45,862 nt of DNA from an uncultured Eggerthellaceae bacterium (GTDB lineage Bacteria; Actinomycetota; Coriobacteriia; Coriobacteriales; Eggerthellaceae). Every line of letters starts with the position of its first letter. The stretch's first letter is position 1. The position numbers and the translations under genes are program-made. Of this stretch, positions 14,257-22,727 are shown piece after piece. Where the stretch lies: contig CANOHY010000014.1 of assembly GCA_947565915.1 (NCBI GenBank), positions 1-45,862 on the forward strand. The letters run 5' to 3'. The notes beneath the pieces are model-generated. The model saw only the letters and a list, made by a program, of their open reading frames with translations, did no database searches and was not told the origin of the DNA.

Positions 14257-16572
14257 CTACAGAAGATTCAAGGGATCTATGTCGATTGCCATGTTGAAAT
14301 CCCGCGAAGGCTTCATCGAACGCGCTACGGGCAGCAGCACTTCCGACAAGGGCGCATCAAGCGGCGCTTTCACCACCACATGCCAACGATACGTTCCCCT
14401 CAGCTTCGAGAGCACGCACGGCGTTGCCGCAAGCACCTGCCACGAGCCATCCGTTTGCTCGCTCACGCGCTGTGCGATGGCTTGCTGCAACTGCTCGGCA
14501 CCAGCGCGCACGGCATCTTCTCGCTGGCCCCACACCAGCACGTTGGCAAGCCGCACATACGGCGGATATCGCAGCGCCTTGCGCTTCGGAAGCTCGCTTC
14601 TGAGGAACTCGGCTCGGTCGTAGGCGGCAGCAGCTTTGATGGCCGATGCATCGGCCTGATACGTCTGCACCATTACCTCGCCCTTCAAATTCGCTCGCCC
14701 CGCGCGCCCTGCCACCTGCTCGATCAAATCGAAGGTGCGCTCCGAAGCCCGATAATCAGGCAGGTAGAGCTGGGTATCTGCATTCACCACGCCCACCAAG
14801 GTAACGTCGTCGAAATCCAGCCCCTTGGCTATCATCTGCGTACCCAAAAGAACCGCACTGGGCGCAGCCCCGAAAGCCTCCAGCAGCCGTTGATGAGCAC
14901 CCTTGCCACTGGTGGTATCGGCATCCATGCGAATGATGGGCACTTGGCAGAACTCGGGCCCAAAGCCATCGAGCAGCGCCCGCAACTCGTCTTCGACACG
15001 CTGCGTTCCAGCTCCGAACTTCCTCAAATAGGGACTTTCGCACTGAGGGCAGGTAGCAGGTGCCGATTGCTGGTATCCGCAATGATGGCAAATCAGCTTG
15101 TTGCCCCGCTCGTGGTAGGTAAGCGATGTCGAGCACGAAGGACAGCTGGGAACGAATCCGCAATCGCGGCATAGCAGGAACTTCGCGAAACCGCGCTGAT
15201 TCAACAGCAGCACCGCCTTATGGCCCTGCGAAAGCGCATTGCGCAGCCCATCCGCAAGCTCGGCCGAGAACATGGCGCGAGAGCCGCCCTTGAACTCACG
15301 GGCCATGTCAACGACATGCACCGGAGGCAAAGGCTTGCCATTCGCGCGCTCGCTCAAGCGCACGCATGTCCAAAGGGGGTCGAACTTCGCCGCATAGAGG
15401 CTTTCGATGGCAGGGGTCGCGGACCCTAGCACCACGGTTGCCCCAGCTCGCCGCGCCATCCAAATTGCAACGTCGCGTGCGTGGTAGCGAGGTGCGCTCT
15501 CCTGCTTGTAGGTGCTTTCGTGCTCCTCGTCTATCACGATGAGCCCCAAGTTCCCAAGCGGTGCGAACAGGGCGCTGCGCGCGCCTACCACCACGCGCGC
15601 CTGACCGCTGCGAATGAGATCCCACTGGTCGAAGCGCTCGCCGGTGCCCATGCGCGAATGCAAAACAGCCACCTGGTCACCGAAGCGTCCCCTGAAGCGC
15701 GCAACCGTTTGCGGCGTCAACGAGATCTCGGGCACCAGCACGCAGGCGCTTCGCCCTTGCGCAAGCTCCTCTTGGATTGCCCGCAAATACACCTCGGTCT
15801 TCCCCGAGCCTGTCACGCCATCGATGAGTACCACGCTGCCGTTTCGCGCTGCTCGCGCGCGATTGATGGCCTCTATCGCCTGCACTTGCCCTTCCGTGAG
15901 CTGGGGAAGCTCGCTCTCGTCAACCAATCGAGGCGACTGCGCTTCCATGCCGCGCAGTCGACGTCGCCGCTCCACCGTGATTACGCCCTTCTGCTGCAAG
16001 GCGCCCAGTGCTTGGGAAACCGATCCGAACTCGGCAGCAAGCTCGGCCACGCGCAGCTCTCCACCCTGCAGCGCATCCAGAATCTGCCGTTGCTTGACAG
16101 CATTCTTGCGCGGCGTGAAATCGGCTGCCTGGGGCTTGAGCGACACCCACCTGTCGTCAACGGCGCCGATGGCTGGCTCCTCCAACCGCCAATGGCCATT
16201 GCCACTGCGCACCATGCGAGGCACGCCGCCAGGCGGCGTGAACAGGTGGATGCACGATGAAAGCGGCGCGATGTAGCGGTCGGCCAGCCACTGCGCGCAA
16301 GCAGCACCTTCCTCGTCGAAGTAAGGGCCACCGACCACTTGCTCGATAGCTCTCAGCTTGGATTCGTTGATGCCCTCGGGCAACTCGCCGGATGGGAAGT
16401 CGGCAATCTGCACGACGAAGCCCACAGCCTTGCGACCGCCCAAGGGAACTACCACGCAGCTTCCCACCTCTATTGCAGTTTCGCCGCTTCCTGCGCTTTC
16501 GGGCGCAAGATACCAGTAGGCACGGTCGAGCGCCTGCGTTGCTACGTCAACTATTACCGAAGCAAGCCTCAT
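14257..16572 (-). CDS. priA: primosomal protein N' (replication restart helicase PriA)
   Basis: 771 residues from the ATG at 16572; an upstream in-frame TTG at 16593 would overlap the metK stop. PriA recognises stalled or D-loop forks and reloads the replisome. Visible parts are an N-terminal DNA-binding domain starting RLASVIVDV, Walker A in DGVTGSGKTEVYL, the DEEH box in VIDEEHESTYKQE, and helicase C-terminal motifs. The zinc-binding cysteine array CRDCGFVPSCPSC ... CHHCGYQQSAPATCPQC includes eight cysteines, as in active PriA. The length fits the family. It is 10 bases downstream of metK and codirectional, so it is likely to be co-transcribed with it. The ribosome-binding site is poor, consistent with translation coupled to metK. 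Confidence 0.94.
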   Translation of the reverse strand: MRLASVIVDVATQALDRAYWYLAPESAGSGETAIEVGSCVVVPLGGRKAVGFVVQIADFPSGELPEGINESKLRAIEQVVGGPYFDEEGAACAQWLADRYIAPLSSCIHLFTPPGGVPRMVRSGNGHWRLEEPAIGAVDDRWVSLKPQAADFTPRKNAVKQRQILDALQGGELRVAELAAEFGSVSQALGALQQKGVITVERRRRLRGMEAQSPRLVDESELPQLTEGQVQAIEAINRARAARNGSVVLIDGVTGSGKTEVYLRAIQEELAQGRSACVLVPEISLTPQTVARFRGRFGDQVAVLHSRMGTGERFDQWDLIRSGQARVVVGARSALFAPLGNLGLIVIDEEHESTYKQESAPRYHARDVAIWMARRAGATVVLGSATPAIESLYAAKFDPLWTCVRLSERANGKPLPPVHVVDMAREFKGGSRAMFSAELADGLRNALSQGHKAVLLLNQRGFAKFLLCRDCGFVPSCPSCSTSLTYHERGNKLICHHCGYQQSAPATCPQCESPYLRKFGAGTQRVEDELRALLDGFGPEFCQVPIIRMDADTTSGKGAHQRLLEAFGAAPSAVLLGTQMIAKGLDFDDVTLVGVVNADTQLYLPDYRASERTFDLIEQVAGRAGRANLKGEVMVQTYQADASAIKAAAAYDRAEFLRSELPKRKALRYPPYVRLANVLVWGQREDAVRAGAEQLQQAIAQRVSEQTDGSWQVLAATPCVLSKLRGTYRWHVVVKAPLDAPLSEVLLPVARSMKPSRDFNMAIDIDPLNLL

Positions 16573-16582
16573 GGGCGCCCGG

Positions 16583-17845
16583 TTAAGCGCCAACGGCAGC
16601 CTTCAGCTGATCCACGCGGTTGCACTGCTCCCAGGTGAACTCGGGGAGCTCGCGCCCGAAGTGACCATAGTTGGAGGTGAGCCGATAGATGGGGCGTCGA
16701 AGCTGCAATGTGTCGATGATGGCAGCCGGGCGAAGGTCGAACACATCGAGTACCGCTTGCTCGATCTTCTCCTCGGGCACAGTGTTGGTGCCGAAAGTGT
16801 TCACGTAGACCGACAACGGACGAGCAACGCCAATGGCATAGGCCAGCTGCACTTCGCAGCGCGAAGCCAATCCCGCTGCCACGATATTCTTCGCAACCCA
16901 GCGCGCCGCATAGGCTGCCGAGCGGTCCACCTTCGTGCAGTCCTTGCCCGAGAAAGCGCCACCGCCATGGCGTCCCATGCCACCATAGGTATCCACGATG
17001 ATCTTACGACCTGTGAGGCCTGTGTCTCCCATGGGGCCGCCCACTACGAAGCGCCCCGTGGGGTTCACGTATATGTCGGCATCTTGCCAGCGAACGCCTT
17101 CGGCCTCGAAGACGGGTTCGATAACCTGCTTAATGAGGTCGGCCTTGATCTGGTCAACGGTCACATCGGCAGCGTGCTGGGTGGAAATGAGCACCTTTTC
17201 CACCTTCACGGGCTTGTCGTCTTCATAACGCACCGTCACCTGCGTCTTCCCGTCGGGGCGCAGGTAAGGAAGCGTGCCATCCTTGCGCACCGCGGTCAGG
17301 CGCTCGGCCAAGCGATGCGCTAGGTATATCGGCATGGGCATGAGGGTAGAGGTCTCGTCGCAGGCATAGCCGAACATGATGCCCTGGTCGCCTGCGCCGA
17401 TCTTATCGTAGGCATCGCTGCCCGAAACTTGGCCCTGCTGCACCTCATACGACTCGTCAACGCCAAGCGCGATGTCGGCCGATTGAGCATGCATGTAGTT
17501 CGACACTGCGCAGGTATCGGCATCGAAGCCCATGTCAGAACCGCGATAGCCGATGTCGCGAATAACATCGCGCACGATGGAATCCACATCCACATAAGCT
17601 TGCGTGCGCACCTCGCCCATCACCGTGACTATTCCCGTAGTGGTGAAGGTCTCGATGGCGCAGCGCACCTCATCCACATTGGCAGGTACGCCGCTTCCTG
17701 GCGAAACGTAGCCCTCTTGGGCCAACAAGGCCTCCTTGCTGATGATCGCATCGAGGATTGCATCGGAAATCTGGTCGCAGAGCTTGTCGGGGTGGCCTTC
17801 CGTCACCGACTCTGATGTGAACAAGTAGCTGTTCTGGTCTGCCAT
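16583..17845 (-). CDS. metK: S-adenosylmethionine synthetase
   Basis: 420 residues from the ATG at 17845, with AGGAGAA at ideal spacing. It condenses methionine and ATP to S-adenosylmethionine, the methyl donor for the several methyltransferases in this window. Family signatures are present: SESVTEGHPDKLCDQISDA at the N-terminus, GAGDQGIMFGYA (the ATP-site signature), and GGGAFSGKDCTKVDRSAAY. It is somewhat longer than E. coli MetK (384) owing to small insertions, for example around ALLAQEGYVSPGSG. The promoter (TATAAT at 17977-17982) leaves a leader of about 125 bases with a 10-bp hairpin. No SAM riboswitch motif known to me is recognisable there. priA follows directly. Confidence 0.96.
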   Translation of the reverse strand: MADQNSYLFTSESVTEGHPDKLCDQISDAILDAIISKEALLAQEGYVSPGSGVPANVDEVRCAIETFTTTGIVTVMGEVRTQAYVDVDSIVRDVIRDIGYRGSDMGFDADTCAVSNYMHAQSADIALGVDESYEVQQGQVSGSDAYDKIGAGDQGIMFGYACDETSTLMPMPIYLAHRLAERLTAVRKDGTLPYLRPDGKTQVTVRYEDDKPVKVEKVLISTQHAADVTVDQIKADLIKQVIEPVFEAEGVRWQDADIYVNPTGRFVVGGPMGDTGLTGRKIIVDTYGGMGRHGGGAFSGKDCTKVDRSAAYAARWVAKNIVAAGLASRCEVQLAYAIGVARPLSVYVNTFGTNTVPEEKIEQAVLDVFDLRPAAIIDTLQLRRPIYRLTSNYGHFGRELPEFTWEQCNRVDQLKAAVGA

Positions 17846-17899
17846 CGCTTCTCCTTTTGCATCGAAAAGCCCTGAGCGCACAACGACTGTCCCTGCAGC

Positions 17900-17931
17900 G
17901 GCAACCGCACCATCGCGTCCTGCGGCTTGCC
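17900..17931 (-). promoter_or_regulatory. hairpin in the metK leader
   Basis: GGCAAGCCGCA and TGCGGTTGCC (read on the minus strand) pair as ten base pairs with one bulged G around an 11-base loop, inside the roughly 125-base metK 5' leader. It has no T-tract, so it is not an obvious attenuator. The position suggests possible leader regulation, but the function is not demonstrated. Confidence 0.3.
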
Positions 17932-17976
17932 ATCTGCTCGGTCGGCTTCGTTGCCCGTCGCCTTATTCGCCTTGCG

Positions 17977-18004
17977 ATTATACTCGATTGCAGCAATCTG
18001 GCAG
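17977..18004 (-). promoter_or_regulatory. metK promoter
   Basis: On the minus strand, CTGCCA (17999-18004) and TATAAT (17977-17982) are separated by 16 bases. The predicted start is near 17970. It is back to back with the gltX promoter. Confidence 0.5.
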
Positions 18005-18062
18005 TTTCGCTTCGACCAAACGAACATCTGCTGCCAGCGGTGGCGTTCCCTGCGATGAGCGC

Positions 18063-18068
18063 TACAAT
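18063..18068 (+). promoter_or_regulatory. -10 element for gltX
   Basis: TACAAT at 18063-18068, giving a leader of about 28 bases that ends in the AAGGAG site before the ATG at 18103. The -35 region is weak. There is no room for a T-box leader. Confidence 0.4.
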
Positions 18069-18102
18069 TATCCGCGTTCGCATCGACAAGCAAGGAGTCT
18101 TC

Positions 18103-19716
18103 ATGGCAAACGACAAGGTTCGCGTTCGCTTCGCACCCTCGCCCACTGGCAAGCTGCATATCGGAGGCGCTCGCACGGCCATATTCAACTGGGCCTTCGC
18201 CCGTGCGAATCAGGGCGATTTCATACTGCGCATCGAGGATACCGACCCCGAACGCTCCACCGAAGAGAACGTGGCAGTAATCCTGAACGCCATGGATTGG
18301 CTTGGACTGAAGTGGGACGAGGGCCCCGTGGTGGGCGGCAGCCATGGCCCTTATTACCAAACGCAACGCATGGATACCTATTTCGAAGCCCTCGAACAGC
18401 TAAAGGCAAGCGATGCCGTGTATCCCTGCTTCTGCACGAAGGAGCAGCTCGACGCCAAGCGCAAGAAGGCCGAAGCTGAAGAAGGTGGCTATAGCGGCTA
18501 CGACCGCACTTGCCGCGACCTCGACCCTGCCGAAGCGCAGGAGCGCATTGCCGCTGGAGAGCCGCACGTGTGGCGATTGAAGGTACCTGATGGTCACGGT
18601 CCTATCGAATTCGACGACATGGTGTATGGTCCCATGAGCTTTCCCATCGAGGCCATGGACGATATGATCGTGATGCGCAGCGACGGTACGCCAACCTACA
18701 ACTTCGCCGTGGTATGCGACGATGCCAACATGCAGATCACGCATGTCATCCGCGGAGACGACCATCTCTCCAACACGCCCAAGCAAATTCTCATCTACGA
18801 GGCGCTCGGTCGTCCGCTTCCGCGGTTCGCGCACCTTTCCATGATCCTCGGCTCCGACGGCAAGAAGCTCTCCAAGCGCCACGGGGCCACCAGCGTGGAA
18901 GAGTATCGCGACCGTGGATACCTCTCCGATGCGCTCGTGAACTTCCTCGCGCTTCTGGGCTGGTCGCTCGACGGGGAGACCACCATCATCTCGCGTGACG
19001 AGCTGTGCCGCGCGTTCAGCTTGGACCGCGTGACGAAGAAGGATGCGGTGTTCGACGAGACGAAGCTGAATTGGATTGACGGCGTGTACATCAGGGAGAT
19101 GGGCGCAACCGCATGGGTCGAGCAAGCACGCACGTTCCTCGCAGAAGCCGTGGCCTTGGGCAGCATGGCTCCAGAGGGCGCGCAGATCGTTCCGACGCCG
19201 AATCCTTCCGACCCGAACGCACCGCAACCGGAGCCTCATCTGGTAACCGAAGACGCTTTGCTAAGCGGCTTCGACTACGTTGACGAGCATGCCGCGTGGT
19301 TCGAACGCGTGTATCCCCTGGTAAGCGAGCGTCTGGAGCGCTTCGATCAGATTCCCGAGAAGCTCGCCTATCTGTTCTGGGGCCCGAATTGCCAGCTCGA
19401 CGAGAAGAGCGTGCGCAAGGTGCTGGAGAAGGACCGCGCCGATGAGGCGCTGCGCGCATGCTACGAGGTGCTGGCTAACCCCGACAACCCCTGGGAAGCT
19501 GGCATCCTGGAAGAGCAATGCCGCGCTTTGGGCGACCTTCTGGACATGAAGCTGAAGAACTTGCTGCAACCATTGCGCGTGGCCATATGCGGCAACATGG
19601 TTTCGCCTCCGCTCTTCGAGAGCATCGAGCTCATGGATCGCTCGCAAGTGATGCAGCGCATTCGCAACGTGATGGATACCGTGTATGGTGCCGACTTGGA
19701 TGTGACGCTCGTCTAA
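18103..19716 (+). CDS. gltX: glutamyl-tRNA synthetase
   Basis: 537 residues from the ATG at 18103, chosen because AAGGAG lies six bases upstream and the protein then begins MANDKVRVRFAPSPTG. It is a class I aminoacyl-tRNA synthetase that charges tRNA-Glu. The HIGH motif reads HIGG within PSPTGKLHIGGART, and the KMSKS loop reads KLSKRHG. An insert rich in Pro/Asn (about residues 365-382, TPNPSDPNAPQPEPH) separates catalytic and anticodon-binding parts and is longer than in many homologues. Whether it also charges tRNA-Gln (non-discriminating, with GatCAB) cannot be told from this window. It is divergent from metK and followed 37 bases later by a thioesterase gene on the same strand. Confidence 0.95.
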   Translation: MANDKVRVRFAPSPTGKLHIGGARTAIFNWAFARANQGDFILRIEDTDPERSTEENVAVILNAMDWLGLKWDEGPVVGGSHGPYYQTQRMDTYFEALEQLKASDAVYPCFCTKEQLDAKRKKAEAEEGGYSGYDRTCRDLDPAEAQERIAAGEPHVWRLKVPDGHGPIEFDDMVYGPMSFPIEAMDDMIVMRSDGTPTYNFAVVCDDANMQITHVIRGDDHLSNTPKQILIYEALGRPLPRFAHLSMILGSDGKKLSKRHGATSVEEYRDRGYLSDALVNFLALLGWSLDGETTIISRDELCRAFSLDRVTKKDAVFDETKLNWIDGVYIREMGATAWVEQARTFLAEAVALGSMAPEGAQIVPTPNPSDPNAPQPEPHLVTEDALLSGFDYVDEHAAWFERVYPLVSERLERFDQIPEKLAYLFWGPNCQLDEKSVRKVLEKDRADEALRACYEVLANPDNPWEAGILEEQCRALGDLLDMKLKNLLQPLRVAICGNMVSPPLFESIELMDRSQVMQRIRNVMDTVYGADLDVTLV

Positions 19717-19753
19717 GCCCAGGCAACCATTTGGCATGTGATAGGAAAGCATC

Positions 19754-20170
19754 ATGACCGTACTCGATAAGAATGCCTCTTTACAGGAGGTGCGCGATTA
19801 CTTCTCGCACGACCTCTTCGCTGCTGAAGCATGCGGGTGTCGCATCATGGAAGCGGCACCCCAGCACGCCGTATGCGAATTCGACATACAGCCCACTCAC
19901 CTCAATGCGCAAGGCGGCGTGATGGGAGGCGCCTTGTTCACGCTGGCCGACTACGCCATGGCTGTTGCCAGCAATATCGGTGAAGAGCCGTCGGTTTCTG
20001 TCAGCAGCTCGATCGAGTTCATGTCGGCAGCAAAGGGCAAGAAGCTCATCGCCACTGCCAGCTGCGACAAATCGGGACGTGCTCTGGCCTTCTACACAGT
20101 GCTCATCCAAGACGAGCTAGGCACCAACGTGGCGAAGATGACCACCGTCTCCTACCGCAAGGCCCACTAG
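19754..20170 (+). CDS. PaaI-type hotdog-fold thioesterase
   Basis: 138 residues of the PaaI/acyl-CoA thioesterase family, which hydrolyses aryl- or acyl-CoA thioesters as a small multimeric cytoplasmic enzyme. The typical motif LNAQGGVMGGALFTLADYA (about residues 50-68) contains the region that in the family supplies the active-site Asn and Gly helix. The C-terminal strands MTTVSYRK end the hotdog sheet. The ATG at 19754 has GATAGGAAAG about six bases upstream. It follows gltX by 37 bases and may be read through from it. Substrate unknown. Two covarying intergenic elements begin 13 bases after the stop. Confidence 0.85.
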   Translation: MTVLDKNASLQEVRDYFSHDLFAAEACGCRIMEAAPQHAVCEFDIQPTHLNAQGGVMGGALFTLADYAMAVASNIGEEPSVSVSSSIEFMSAAKGKKLIATASCDKSGRALAFYTVLIQDELGTNVAKMTTVSYRKAH

Positions 20171-20183
20171 CCCCCCAACAGAT

Positions 20184-20332
20184 GCGTCTTGGCTCAATGC
20201 GCAAGACCTTGGCTTCGCACCCATGCGCGACGGCGAAATCTTTAGCCAACATGCTTGCCGAATCAACCTGCATAAGATTTCACCTGCGCATGTGGGCTGC
20301 AGAATCGGTCTTGTCACATCGAGCCAAGACGC
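20184..20332 (-). repeat. covarying intergenic element, copy 1 (apical type III)
   Basis: Read on the minus strand, an 18-bp outer stem (20315-20332 with 20184-20201, two G-U pairs) is followed by one bulged A and a 7-bp inner stem CAAGACC/GGTCTTG. The apical module has two further helices, CATGCGC/GCGCATG (20286-20292 with 20222-20228) and GAAATCT/AGATTTC (20275-20281 with 20235-20241). The first 12 outer pairs are perfect. It lies 13 bases after the thioesterase stop, with its inferred 3' end facing that gene. I see no open frame or terminator T-tract. Confidence 0.75.
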
Positions 20333-20382
20333 CCGTTCTTCAAGCATAGAGGGTGCTCCTCGGCCTCAGCGCGACACGTATA

Positions 20383-20500
20383 CTCGTGAGCCTGGGCTTG
20401 ATGTGACGCGGCTATTTCTGGAGCGCACAAGCGCAGGCGCTTGCGCCGTCGCGCTTGGCGGCGAAGCTTTAGCCGTGCGCATTAAGCTTAGGCTCACGAG
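20383..20500 (+). repeat. covarying intergenic element, copy 2 (apical type I)
   Basis: A 23-bp outer stem (20383-20405 with 20478-20500) contains no true mismatch but four G-U pairs when read on the plus strand; the same positions would be A-C mismatches on the other strand. A bulged A (20406) and the inner stem CGCGGCT/AGCCGTG follow. The apical module is GC-rich and closely related to that of copy 4. It is head to head with copy 1, 50 bases apart, and ends 13 bases before the DUF1461-type gene stop. Confidence 0.75.
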
Positions 20501-20513
20501 CATCTAAAGGAGA

Positions 20514-21323
20514 CTAATCCTTCGAGTGCTTGCGACGGCCTTTGCGCAGACGCACCCCCACACCCATGCAGATGCAAGCGGCGAAGATGGAAACAATCAG
20601 CCACACTGCGCCCATGCCCACCCAGAACGGCAGCGGCAGCGCGCAGATCATGAGCGAGTTCGACGGAAACGACCAATTGCCTTCGGCAAACAGCAGCGCA
20701 TGGAACGATGCGAAGAATCCGTTGAAGTCCACGAGCGCCCAAAGGGCTAGCACCACCAGCAATGCGACAAGCGCCACACCTCCCGCTCGAAGAACGCCGC
20801 CCAAGTGCCGCTTCTTGCCCATCACACCCACGGCAACCAGACCACCGACTGCCACGATGAAGGCGACGATCATGATGGGCAGAGCGGTTCGGAACACGTC
20901 GTAGCACGAGTCGAGATGCGCGATCTCGGCTTCCGAGTAGCAATACACATCAGATGCTCTCTCGAAGGCTTGCTGGTATTGCTGCACTTGCGAGGGGTCG
21001 GTGATCTTGGCGATATCTGGGAAGTTCGCTGGCACATCGCCATGGGCGGCTTCCAAAGAATCCTGGTATTCCTTGTCGACCGCATAGATCGCTCGGTAAA
21101 GCGCGAGCTTATCGTGGCTGCCGAATGCGTAGTCGCGCGTGGCATCGGCCACGTGGACCAACTGCGTGCGATCGAAGGGCGAGCCGGGGTCGTCTGCGAA
21201 CACGGTGGAGAGCGCTTGGGTGGTAATGGGCAGAATGCAGGCGCAAAAGCCCAGACCAACCAGGCTCACTACCAGGGCAAGTGCAGCGATGACGCTTATC
21301 AGGCGACGAAGAATCCCAATCAT
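20514..21323 (-). CDS. DUF1461/TIGR01906-type integral membrane protein
   Basis: 269 residues from the ATG at 21323, which overlaps the stop of the upstream gene as ATGA, indicating translational coupling. It has an N-terminal membrane helix (about 8-32), an extracytoplasmic region of about 100 residues with YAFGSHDKLALYRAIYAVDKEYQDSL, then three more hydrophobic helices and a basic tail (RLRKGRRKHSKD). The layout and the position of the extracytoplasmic loop fit the DUF1461 (TIGR01906) membrane family, which has no assigned function. Its coupling to the GspS-like gene suggests a shared role, but what that is cannot be inferred. Confidence 0.75.
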   Translation of the reverse strand: MIGILRRLISVIAALALVVSLVGLGFCACILPITTQALSTVFADDPGSPFDRTQLVHVADATRDYAFGSHDKLALYRAIYAVDKEYQDSLEAAHGDVPANFPDIAKITDPSQVQQYQQAFERASDVYCYSEAEIAHLDSCYDVFRTALPIMIVAFIVAVGGLVAVGVMGKKRHLGGVLRAGGVALVALLVVLALWALVDFNGFFASFHALLFAEGNWSFPSNSLMICALPLPFWVGMGAVWLIVSIFAACICMGVGVRLRKGRRKHSKD

Positions 21324-22693
21324 AGGTCGCAGTCTACCCAAATCACCGGGCTCGTCAAATCGCCCATTGGCTGGCTGATGATGGGCTTGGGCCCGAGACG
21401 CGCGAACACGCCTGCGAAAGTGCCATTGAACGAGTAGAGCCCTGGCATGTTGTTATAGCGCACCGTTTCGCGGCTAATGGCGCCATCGTCGGCCACTAGA
21501 AGCTCGTTTTCTATGGGCAGAAGCTCGGTTTTGAAGGGCGTTATGTAGCGTTGCACCAAGAACGGCGCACCAGCCTTCCCATCGGCGAACCGGTCGACGA
21601 TTTCGGCCCACTGCTGCTCGGAATGCATGCTGCCGGTATAGACGTCGTGCGCACCGTATTGGTCGGTGGGCTTGATGATCCAGTCATCCTTGTGCGCACG
21701 CACCTCGTCGAGGTCGATCTGCGTGCTATCGAGGAACAGCGTGCGAGGAACGTAGTTGCACACGAGCTCCTTTTCCTTATCGTTGAGCATCTCTTGGGTC
21801 TCGGGCCAAAACACTGCCTCGAAGATCTGCTTGTCGTGCACGATGTGCCCCGCGAAGCTGCCAATAAGGGCCACAGCGCCATCGCGCACCGCGTTGATAT
21901 AGTCTTGGCTCTCGTCCCAATGGTCCAAGATGTCGTTGGTCACGCTGCGCCGCCAGATGCCATCGATACGACGCCCCTTCGCATCACGCAGCACGCCGTC
22001 TTCGTATACCAGGTCACGCACATCTTCCACCAGGCATGGGTAGCCATGTTCGCCGAAACAGCGAGCGTACACGCGAAACTCATCCACCACGGCGTTTTCC
22101 ATGTAGTCCACGATGGCGAAGGTGGGGCTTTCCACCTTGTTCTCGAATGTGTCGTAGATGCGAACGAACTCCTCCACCCAAGGATCGAAGAGGTTCGAGG
22201 TTTGCAGCTGATGGCGCGCTGCGAACTCCTCGCGCGTGCGCGTGGCCGAGATGGAGATGTTTAGCTCGCGATCCTCGTTCATGCCCGACGAGCCATCTGC
22301 GTTCCACTCGCAGAACCCACCCGTCAGGTCGTCTTCGTTCAAGAAGACGTCGAAACGCGCGAAGGGCAGAAGCGCATCGTAGCGCTGGGGAATCAAGATG
22401 AGCTCGCGCAAGCGCTCGTCGTAGTCGAAGAGCTCGCGGTAAGCAGGATCGTCCAGATACCGCCGCATCACCTTCTCGCAGATGCGGTGGGCGGTTTCGC
22501 AGAGATCCTTCATCTTGTCGTAGGTTTGCCGGTCGAACAGGCGCGGCACGAACGACGATTCAGCTTGGATGTAATGGACCAGCGCCGTGGAGTTCTCCAT
22601 GTAGGCATGGGCAGTCTTGCGGCCAGGGATATCTCCATCCAGGCTGTCGATGATATCCAAGTATTCGCGCGTGTACTCAGCGTTTCTCGTCAT
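21320..22693 (-). CDS. glutathionylspermidine synthase-like ATP-grasp protein
   Basis: 457 residues related to the C-terminal synthetase domain of glutathionylspermidine synthase (GSP_synth family), which ligates a carboxylate to an amine using ATP. Recognisable segments are FCEWNADGSSGMNE (about 127-140), DGIWRR (near 244) and DDWIIKPTDQYGAHDVY (about 336-352), with the ATP-binding lysine at about 341, and ERFxTxL-type closing segments near the end. No amidase domain is attached. Actinobacteria generally do not make glutathionylspermidine, so the natural substrates are probably different; the name describes the fold. The ATG at 22693 has GGGAGAAG in front. It lies 34 bases after mfd and overlaps the following membrane gene by four bases, so the three are probably one operon. 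Confidence 0.8.
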   Translation of the reverse strand: MTRNAEYTREYLDIIDSLDGDIPGRKTAHAYMENSTALVHYIQAESSFVPRLFDRQTYDKMKDLCETAHRICEKVMRRYLDDPAYRELFDYDERLRELILIPQRYDALLPFARFDVFLNEDDLTGGFCEWNADGSSGMNEDRELNISISATRTREEFAARHQLQTSNLFDPWVEEFVRIYDTFENKVESPTFAIVDYMENAVVDEFRVYARCFGEHGYPCLVEDVRDLVYEDGVLRDAKGRRIDGIWRRSVTNDILDHWDESQDYINAVRDGAVALIGSFAGHIVHDKQIFEAVFWPETQEMLNDKEKELVCNYVPRTLFLDSTQIDLDEVRAHKDDWIIKPTDQYGAHDVYTGSMHSEQQWAEIVDRFADGKAGAPFLVQRYITPFKTELLPIENELLVADDGAISRETVRYNNMPGLYSFNGTFAGVFARLGPKPIISQPMGDLTSPVIWVDCDL

Positions 22694-22727
22694 GGCTTCT
22701 CCCTTTGTCGTTTCCGGCCAGGCGCTA

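Noticed and set aside
18069..18102. T-box leader upstream of gltX
   Set aside because: The space between the -10 box and the start codon is only about 35 bases, far too short.
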